DNA from: Bdellovibrionales bacterium
GTDB lineage: Bacteria > Bdellovibrionota > UBA1018
DNA: 64,000 nt
Assembly: GCA_947380295.1 (NCBI GenBank)
Contig: CANCQK010000012.1
Span: 1-64,000, forward strand
Direction: 5' to 3'
The translations under genes and the position numbers were made by a program. Below, piece after piece: positions 58,577 to 64,000 of the stretch. Within the stretch, counting starts at the first letter, position 1. Each line of letters begins with the position of its first letter. Below the pieces are notes generated by a model. It ran no database searches. It was given only the letters and a program-made list of their open reading frames with translations, and was not told the DNA's origin.

Positions 58577-59746
58577 ATGTTGACCGTATCGGAAGAGCAG
58601 TTTAAAAAAAATTCAACTACAACAGTTGTTGTTGGTATGTCAGGGGGAGTCGACTCTTCAGTCACTGCTTTGGTTCTGAAAAAGCAGGGCTACCAAGTCG
58701 TGGGCCTTTTCATGAAGAACTGGGAGGAAAAGGACGAAAATGGAGTTTGTCGGTCCTCCTTCGAATACGAAGACGTGGTTAAGGTTTGTCAAAAAATCGA
58801 TATTCCTTACTATTCGGTCGAGTTTGTAAAAGAATACTGGGATCATGTTTTCACTCATTTCTTGGCAGAATATGCAGCAGGATATACGCCCAACCCCGAC
58901 ATTCTCTGTAACCGTGAAATTAAGTTTAATGTATTTCTCAAGAAGGCCCTGAGTTTGGGAGCTGATTATTTGGCAACCGGGCACTATGCTCAAAATCTCA
59001 TCAAAGAGGGTCAAAATCACCTGGTGAAAGGCAAAGATCAGGGGAAGGATCAGTCTTATTTTCTTTACACCTTAAAGAAAGAGACGCTGGCTCAAGTGCT
59101 TTTTCCGATTGGTCAAATCGAGAAGCCCATCGTTCGAGCCATTGCCAAAGAGTATGACCTTGCAACTCATTCAAAAAAAGATAGTACGGGCATCTGCTTC
59201 ATCGGCGAGAGAAATTTCAAAAAGTTTTTGAGTCAATACTTACAAGCGCAGCCTGGAGTCATCGAAACTCTGGATGGTAAAAAAGTGGGTGAGCATTCAG
59301 GTGTGGTCTACTACACCCTGGGCCAGCGCAAAGGTCTGGGCTTGGGAGGCGAGGGTGAATCCTGGTATGTCGTTGCCAAGGATTTAAAACGAAACGTCCT
59401 TTATGCAGAACGAGGAGAGAAACATCCTGCGCTTTATACGGATCATCTGATCGCCAACGAGCTCACTTGGGTCGCAGGCACTCCTCCAAGCTCATTCCCT
59501 TTTCGATGTAAGGCCAAGACACGGTATCGCCAATCCGATCAGCCTTGTACGGTGAGCTGGATTGAGGCCTCTGACGGTAGTGAACGCGTCAAGGTTGACT
59601 TTGACCTTCCGCAACGCTCAGTGACTCCTCGCCAATCCGTAGTTTTCTACGATGGCGATGTTTGCCTGGGAGGAGGAATGATTGAGGGGACCGGGCCAAG
59701 CTACTTTGAGCAAAATAGGGCCTTACCCGAAGGTGTGATCGTATAG
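58577..59746 (+). CDS. mnmA: tRNA-specific 2-thiouridylase MnmA
   Basis: About 389 aa with the ATG at 58577. The PP-loop SGGVDSS (22-28), the [12 protein letters not shown] loop with its catalytic Cys and [12 protein letters not shown] with the second Cys are in place. MnmA thiolates U34 of tRNA-Lys, Glu and Gln. The longer N-terminus from 58499 has no resemblance to the family. Confidence 0.94.
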   Translation: MLTVSEEQFKKNSTTTVVVGMSGGVDSSVTALVLKKQGYQVVGLFMKNWEEKDENGVCRSSFEYEDVVKVCQKIDIPYYSVEFVKEYWDHVFTHFLAEYAAGYTPNPDILCNREIKFNVFLKKALSLGADYLATGHYAQNLIKEGQNHLVKGKDQGKDQSYFLYTLKKETLAQVLFPIGQIEKPIVRAIAKEYDLATHSKKDSTGICFIGERNFKKFLSQYLQAQPGVIETLDGKKVGEHSGVVYYTLGQRKGLGLGGEGESWYVVAKDLKRNVLYAERGEKHPALYTDHLIANELTWVAGTPPSSFPFRCKAKTRYRQSDQPCTVSWIEASDGSERVKVDFDLPQRSVTPRQSVVFYDGDVCLGGGMIEGTGPSYFEQNRALPEGVIV

Positions 59747-59771
59747 GTTTGGGCGAACCTGGAATAGTGGC

Positions 59772-59818
59772 AAAAAAGAGCCAAACTCAAAAAGGATTCG
59801 AGAAGTTCTGAGTTTGGC
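59772..59818 (-). terminator. Terminator of the small outer-membrane protein genes
   Basis: A 10-bp inverted repeat, GCCAAACTCA (59780-59789) and TGAGTTTGGC (59809-59818), is followed on the minus strand by a run of T (TCTTTTTT). It lies 37 bp after the stop of the downstream OMP gene. Confidence 0.7.
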
Positions 59819-59854
59819 AAAAAAAATAAATATTAGTGATTGAAGTACTGACTA

Positions 59855-60400
59855 CTAGAACAAGTAGGCGATCCCGAATCCACCGGTTTGAAGGAATCGG
59901 AGTGTATTGCTGGTGAGAACTCCTCCGGTCCCGTTATTTGATAATTCATGAGTGTAAGATACTGGATTGACCCAGAGGTTAATCATGAGGTTGGTGCCTG
60001 CAAAGTAGCGTTCAAGAGCGACATACGCACCTGCATTCCAGGCTCCACTCACGTCCGTGCCCTTATCTTTAGATCCGGGGTGGGTACCAAATTCGCCTCC
60101 GAGTGCGAGGTAGTTGAAGCTGCCAAGATTATGACGGTATCCAGCCTTTGCAATGATGTGGGCATCCGTGGTTTTGTTATCGCCGTCGAAACCTGCGTGG
60201 CCAATTAAACTGGTTTCCCAACTTTCTGACAGGTAGGTGAAGCCGCCTTTCCACATGTCTTCGGTCAGGGCACCCATGACCCCAAAACGACCTGTTTCAC
60301 GAAACGTGTCTCCAGCGCTTACGCTTTTAATTCCCACTGCGGAGAGGGCGATCACGGCCATGAATCCTGTAATCGATTTGTAGAATGGTTTAATTTTCAT
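59855..60400 (-). CDS. Small outer-membrane beta-barrel protein (copy 2 of tandem pair)
   Basis: The protein is 181 aa. A signal peptide ends near KSVSAGD, then about 155 residues of alternating strands end in IAYLF. Function unknown. It is nearly identical over most of the mature chain to the product of the gene just upstream, so this is a recent tandem duplication. The AAGGGG before the ATG is also conserved in both. Confidence 0.7.
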   Translation of the reverse strand: MKIKPFYKSITGFMAVIALSAVGIKSVSAGDTFRETGRFGVMGALTEDMWKGGFTYLSESWETSLIGHAGFDGDNKTTDAHIIAKAGYRHNLGSFNYLALGGEFGTHPGSKDKGTDVSGAWNAGAYVALERYFAGTNLMINLWVNPVSYTHELSNNGTGGVLTSNTLRFLQTGGFGIAYLF

Positions 60401-60508
60401 TATTTTCCCCTTTTTTAAAATTATTTAATAAATAACTCAAAGGGGCAAATTAATTTTAATGAGTGCTGAGATTTTAGGAGGGTGTTGAGTCTTGCGGTTT
60501 TGAAAAGT

Positions 60509-60544
60509 CCGCATGCGGCCCCTCTTTAGCATTGAAAGAGGGGC
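60509..60544 (-). terminator. Hairpins between the two outer-membrane protein genes
   Basis: GCCCCTCTTT (60518-60527) and AAAGAGGGGC (60535-60544) are perfect reverse complements with a 7-nt loop. A palindrome CCGCATGCGG (60509-60518) abuts them. The T-run that would make a classic terminator is weak, so partial termination or mRNA 3'-end protection are alternatives. Confidence 0.5.
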
Positions 60545-60573
60545 TGCTGCATAGTTCAGAAAATTTTTTAATA

Positions 60574-61119
60574 TTAGAACAAGTAGGCGATCCCGAATCC
60601 ACCGGTTTGCAAAAAGTGAAGTGTATTGCTGGTGAGAACTCCTCCGGTTCCGTTGTTTGATAAATTATGGGTATACGACACTGGATTGACCCAGAGGTTA
60701 ATCATGAGGTTGGTGCCTGCAAAATAGCGTTCAAGAGCGACATACGCACCTGCATTCCAGGCTCCACTCACGTCTGCGCCAGCATCTTTAGATCCGGGGT
60801 GTGTACCAAATTCTGCTCCGAGTGCGAGGTAGTTGAAGCTGCCAAGATTATGACGGTATCCAGCTTTTGCGATCAAGTGGACGTCTGTGGTTTCATTGGT
60901 GCTGTCGATGCCAGCATGGCCAATTAAGCTAGTTTCCCAGCTTTCTGACAGGTAGGTGAAGCCGCCTTTCCACATGTCTTCGGTCAGGGCGCCAATCACA
61001 CCAAAACGACCTGTTTCACGAAATGCGTCTTCAGCGCTTGCGCTTTTAATCCCTACAAGTGAGAGAGTAAGTCCGAGTAGAAAACCAGTAAATACTTTGA
61101 AAATAGATTGAGTTTTCAT
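60574..61119 (-). CDS. Small outer-membrane beta-barrel protein (copy 1 of tandem pair)
   Basis: About 181 aa with the ATG at 61119; AAGGGGAAAATA stands before it exactly as in the other copy. It has a signal peptide (GFLLGLTLSLVGIKSASAED) and the same strand pattern with GGFGIAYLF at the C-terminus. The two differ mainly in the signal peptide and a surface-loop region (DSTNETTDVHL versus DGDNKTTDAHI). No porin or adhesin family is recognised. Confidence 0.7.
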   Translation of the reverse strand: MKTQSIFKVFTGFLLGLTLSLVGIKSASAEDAFRETGRFGVIGALTEDMWKGGFTYLSESWETSLIGHAGIDSTNETTDVHLIAKAGYRHNLGSFNYLALGAEFGTHPGSKDAGADVSGAWNAGAYVALERYFAGTNLMINLWVNPVSYTHNLSNNGTGGVLTSNTLHFLQTGGFGIAYLF

Positions 61120-61172
61120 TATTTTCCCCTTTTTCAAAGTATTCAATAAATAATTAAAATGGACAATGATTT

Positions 61173-61910
61173 TTAGCCCATCCTCCCGCCAGCCTTGCGA
61201 ATGGCTTCGAGTTGGAGTTCTCGGAGTTGGGCGGTTGCGTTAAATGCAGCCTCTGCCATTTGGTCCATTTCAGCTTTGCTGAAGGTTTGTCTTTCGGCGG
61301 TGCCTTGGACTTCGACAAACTGTTCTTGGCCTTTGACGACAAAATTCATATCCACGTCTGCAGTGGAGTCTTCGTCATAGTCTAAATCGACGAGAACTTG
61401 GCCGGCTTTGATTCCGATACTTACGGCGGACACGGTATCGAGCCAGGCAGAGGCGGGAATCTTACCTTCTTTCATCAGTTTTTCGAGGGCGAGAGAAAGT
61501 GCGACGCACCCTCCCGTAATCGAGGCTGTGCGAGTGCCTCCATCGGCTTGGAGGACGTCGCAGTCAACAGTAATGGATCGCTCACCAATTTTACTTAGGT
61601 CGATCATAGAGCGCAGAGCGCGGCCAATGAGGCGCTGAATTTCCTGGGTTCTGCCCGAGACTTTTTCGCGGTCGCGTTTGGATCGGGTGTGGGTCGCGCG
61701 CGGGAGCATGGAGTACTCAGCCGTGATCCAGCCTTTGCCTTGACCCTTGAGCCATCCCGGAACAGATTCGTCCACCGAAGCGGTGCAAAGAACGTGGGTG
61801 TGGCCTGCGCGGATCAGGACGGAGCCCTCGGCGTAACGATTGACTTGGGTTTCCAAGATGATCGGTCTCAATTCTAAAACGCCTCGACCAGCAGGGTTTC
61901 TCTGACTCAT
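61173..61910 (-). CDS. rph: Ribonuclease PH
   Basis: The protein is 245 aa. ITAEYSMLPRATHTRSKRD, LIGRALRSM, DCDVLQADGGTRTASI and the later LVDLDYDEDSTADVDMNFV are RNase PH signatures. The enzyme trims tRNA 3' ends with phosphate. Start ATG; divergent from nadC with only about 23 bp between starts. Confidence 0.95.
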   Translation of the reverse strand: MSQRNPAGRGVLELRPIILETQVNRYAEGSVLIRAGHTHVLCTASVDESVPGWLKGQGKGWITAEYSMLPRATHTRSKRDREKVSGRTQEIQRLIGRALRSMIDLSKIGERSITVDCDVLQADGGTRTASITGGCVALSLALEKLMKEGKIPASAWLDTVSAVSIGIKAGQVLVDLDYDEDSTADVDMNFVVKGQEQFVEVQGTAERQTFSKAEMDQMAEAAFNATAQLRELQLEAIRKAGGRMG

Positions 61911-61933
61911 TCCATTTGCCTCCGATTTATTGT

Positions 61934-62800
61934 ATGACTTCGGTCATGTATCACACTCTTTCAAGCTTGTGGATTGAACTCTTGCGCAAAGGCCTTGCTG
62001 AGGATGGTCACCCTTGGGACTGGACAACTCTTGGGATCGTTCACGGTTCAATTCAAGCTCATGTTTTGGCGAAGTCGGACGGGGTTTGGGCGGCGGAGAC
62101 CCTGACTCAAAGTCTGGATGCAGTTTTCCCCAGCGTACAGGCGCAATCCTTGATGAAAGATGGAGTTCGATTCAAAAAAGGGGACGTTCTGGTGCAGTTG
62201 AAAGGCTCTACGGACTCGCTCCTCGCTTTAGAGCGCCCGTTCTTGAATCTTGCGGCTTATGTCAGTGGCATTGCGACCGCAACCGAACAAATGGTGGAAG
62301 CAGTAAAGAAAGCGTGCCCCGCGAGGACCCCACGAGTCACTTTGACTCGTAAAACTTTGCCAGGTTACAGGGATTTAGCCATTCACGGTGTGCGTTGTGG
62401 AGGCGGTCATCCGCATCGCGTGAGTTTATCGGGTGGAGTGCTGATTAAGGAAAATCATATTGCCGCAGCGGGTGGAATTGCCAATGCGGTTGCCGCTGCT
62501 CGAGGAGTTGCACCCCATGGTCTTAAAGTCGAGATTGAGGTGCGGAATCAGTCTGAATTAGAGCAAGCACTTGCGGCTTCCGCTGAAGTCATCATGCTTG
62601 ATAATTTTTCTCCAAACCAAGTCAGAGATACTGTGAAGTTTGTTTCTACTTATCCTCAAAGGCCCCTGCTCGAGGTTTCAGGTGGACTGAGTTTGAAATC
62701 GATCAGTGAATACGCGATCGCGGGTGTGGATATTCTCTCCGTAGGTTCGTTGACTCATTCGGTCCAGTGTGTTGATCTCTCTTTCTTAGTAGACGAATAG
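61934..62800 (+). CDS. nadC: Nicotinate-nucleotide pyrophosphorylase (quinolinate phosphoribosyltransferase)
   Basis: About 288 aa. LTRKTLPGYR, AIHGVRCGGGHPHRVSLSGG and LIKENHI, then IEVRNQSELEQAL, are the NadC signature motifs (the usual LIKDNH reads LIKENH). It makes nicotinate mononucleotide from quinolinate and PRPP in NAD synthesis. The start is uncertain: ATG 61934 or ATG 61946, neither with a clear Shine-Dalgarno. No nadA or nadB in the window. Confidence 0.9.
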   Translation: MTSVMYHTLSSLWIELLRKGLAEDGHPWDWTTLGIVHGSIQAHVLAKSDGVWAAETLTQSLDAVFPSVQAQSLMKDGVRFKKGDVLVQLKGSTDSLLALERPFLNLAAYVSGIATATEQMVEAVKKACPARTPRVTLTRKTLPGYRDLAIHGVRCGGGHPHRVSLSGGVLIKENHIAAAGGIANAVAAARGVAPHGLKVEIEVRNQSELEQALAASAEVIMLDNFSPNQVRDTVKFVSTYPQRPLLEVSGGLSLKSISEYAIAGVDILSVGSLTHSVQCVDLSFLVDE

Positions 62801-62810
62801 GACTTTGATA

Positions 62811-63608
62811 ATGATGAATTTTGCCAATCAAGTCATCGAACGATGCCAATCCACTAACGATCTTGCTCGAGAACTTGCCGAAAAGGGCTACCCTCATGGG
62901 ACTTGGATTTCTTCGAGGATTCAAGAATCTGGACGGGGTAGACTGGGTCGAAAATGGTCCTCGATCGAGGGAAATCTATTTTTGTCTTATCTGGCGCGGA
63001 TTGAGCCCAAGGCGCTTTGGAGTTGGATTCCTTTGACGACAGCTGTGGCAATAGCTCAGTGCCTGAGTCGACTCTTTCCTGACTTGGGAATCCGAGTCAA
63101 ATGGCCGAATGATCTTTGGATTGTTCAGCCTGGGGTCGAAGGGAAATTGGGTGGGATACTCTGTGAAGGCGCCAGTTCTACTCACTCATTCGTTGTTGTG
63201 GGGATTGGTCTGAACTGCCGCGCAGCACCCGATCCTCAAGAAGTAGGGCAGCCTGTGATTGATTTGGCTTCGAGTGTGGGGATTCGAGAGCTTTCTGCTG
63301 ATGATATCCGCGCACCCTTGATTGAGAGTTTAAATCAATGCTTTGAGCGCTTAAAAGTTGAGGGGACCAACTGGATTGCACGAGACTATGAGAAGATGAG
63401 TTTGTTCTCACCTGGAACCAGTGTTTGCTGGGGAGACCCTGCTCATGAGGCAAAAGTGATCGGGCTTGGACCTTCGGCAGAACTCAGGGTGCAATACGCA
63501 TCAGGGGACGTTCGACATTTGTTTTCCGAAGAGGTTCGCGTACGCCCCTCTGGACTCAACTGGGATGTTGGTCGGTCTCAGTTAAAAGCCGGTGGATCTC
63601 GTCTTTAA
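62811..63608 (+). CDS. birA: Biotin-protein ligase BirA (catalytic type, no repressor domain)
   Basis: About 265 aa. SGRGRLGRKW (biotin/ATP loop), RVKWPNDLW, KLGGIL and VVVGIGLN are biotin-ligase motifs, and the C-terminal SH3-like domain ends in EEVRVRP. The N-terminal DNA-binding domain of E. coli BirA is lacking, so this form does not repress transcription. The gene is 10 bp after nadC. Its 3' end overlaps the opposite gene by 53 bp. Confidence 0.93.
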   Translation: MMNFANQVIERCQSTNDLARELAEKGYPHGTWISSRIQESGRGRLGRKWSSIEGNLFLSYLARIEPKALWSWIPLTTAVAIAQCLSRLFPDLGIRVKWPNDLWIVQPGVEGKLGGILCEGASSTHSFVVVGIGLNCRAAPDPQEVGQPVIDLASSVGIRELSADDIRAPLIESLNQCFERLKVEGTNWIARDYEKMSLFSPGTSVCWGDPAHEAKVIGLGPSAELRVQYASGDVRHLFSEEVRVRPSGLNWDVGRSQLKAGGSRL

Positions 63609-64000
63609 TTATTTTTTCAGCAATAGACGGTAAGATCGTTTTTGCCATTTTTTCTAAAGTAGCCTGAACTTGCTCACGGACCAGTTTTTCTACTTCTTCG
63701 CTGCTGAACAAGGGTTGGGGCGGACTCTGAGGTTTGTCACCGACCTTGATGGTGCCTGGAAATGCCTCAGCTCCCGCAGGGGGGGGTGGGATTTTTAGAT
63801 CTGTTTTAGTTCGCTGGAATGCCGGAGGGGTATTCGGCTGAGAAATCTCAAAATCCGAATACGAATTTGAATCTTGATCTGTCATGGCCATTTGCGGCGG
63901 AAGATCAAAGTTGGGCAGTTCAATCGAAGGAGGTGCGACAGACTCTTCCGCGGTCAGGGACGGGAGCCCTTCATCGATACTCCAGTCAAACTCAGGAGGA
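63556..64000 (-). CDS. Proline-rich protein with conserved helical C-terminus (N-terminus beyond right edge)
   Basis: The frame stays open on the minus strand from 63556 to the window end, so the ATG at 63891 is probably internal. Upstream codons give PPEFDWSIDEGL and IELPNFDLPPQ, acidic and proline-rich. The last 45 residues (EEVEKLVREQVQATLEKM, then ILPSIAEKIIKDEIHRLL) resemble the C-terminal helical segments of PopZ-like and deltaproteobacterial polar or motility proteins. Function not assignable; the rest lies outside. Confidence 0.6.
   Translation of the reverse strand, partial: PPEFDWSIDEGLPSLTAEESVAPPSIELPNFDLPPQMAMTDQDSNSYSDFEISQPNTPPAFQRTKTDLKIPPPPAGAEAFPGTIKVGDKPQSPPQPLFSSEEVEKLVREQVQATLEKMAKTILPSIAEKIIKDEIHRLLTETDQHPS

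Overview
The window reads as chromosomal DNA of a Gram-negative bacterium of roughly even base composition. Evidence for an outer membrane: many lipoprotein and signal-peptide genes, C-terminal-aromatic beta-barrel proteins, a TolC-like protein, a heptose adenylyltransferase (LPS core) and an MltD-like transglycosylase. Together with RNase J, solitary PilZ proteins, a patatin and giant Ig/LamG lipoproteins, the gene mix resembles Bdellovibrionota and related former Deltaproteobacteria. That placement is an inference; there is no rRNA in the window.

Layout. 1-299: the 5' end of a TnpB/OrfB-type gene and its hairpin-rich flank. 300-2568 (minus): two tandem divergent 6-pyruvoyl-tetrahydropterin-synthase-fold genes and a patatin. 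2630-6228 (plus): an outer-membrane protein and ligA. 6248-7685: a palindrome pair and an AAA/DUF4143 ATPase. 7697-12673 (minus): a run hutG-like, a membrane coiled-coil protein, glpK and radA. 12710-16158 (plus): a cluster of a GYF-domain membrane protein, two PilZ proteins, two tiny proteins (one resembling the FliF tail that binds FliG) and a secreted low-complexity protein. 16166-19474 (minus): an exported FAD oxidoreductase and class I fumarase.

19630-37409 is the striking accessory block. Two paralogous giant lipoproteins (2736 and 2705 aa) have the same order of domains: an N-terminal anchor-type domain, FN3, cadherin-like domains, about ten Ig-like repeats and nested LamG domains. Both follow a shared 45-bp upstream element. 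Between them sits a REP-associated tyrosine transposase (RAYT) with a staircase of tandem repeats, bracketed by 31-bp direct repeats. After the second giant gene come two more repeat copies, a decapitated HigA antitoxin, a second AAA/DUF4143 ATPase under a perfect 31-bp inverted repeat, and tRNA-Arg(ACG).

39216-64000 is mostly core and cell-envelope content: a lipoprotein, namZ (DUF1343), a TolC-like lipoprotein, RDD protein, heptose adenylyltransferase, two small membrane proteins, an amidohydrolase-creatininase pair, a menC-like gene overlapping a SNF2 helicase, then rsmE, a lytic transglycosylase, udk, rnj, an M14 carboxypeptidase, mnmA, two tandem outer-membrane proteins, rph, nadC, birA and a protein running off the right edge. 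Genes are tightly packed with several convergent overlaps.

No complete, recognisable defence or secretion system is visible. The best candidates for something undescribed are the giant LamG/Ig lipoprotein pair with its RAYT insertion, the two DUF4143 ATPases sharing palindromic upstream sites, and the GYF/PilZ/FliF-tail cluster.
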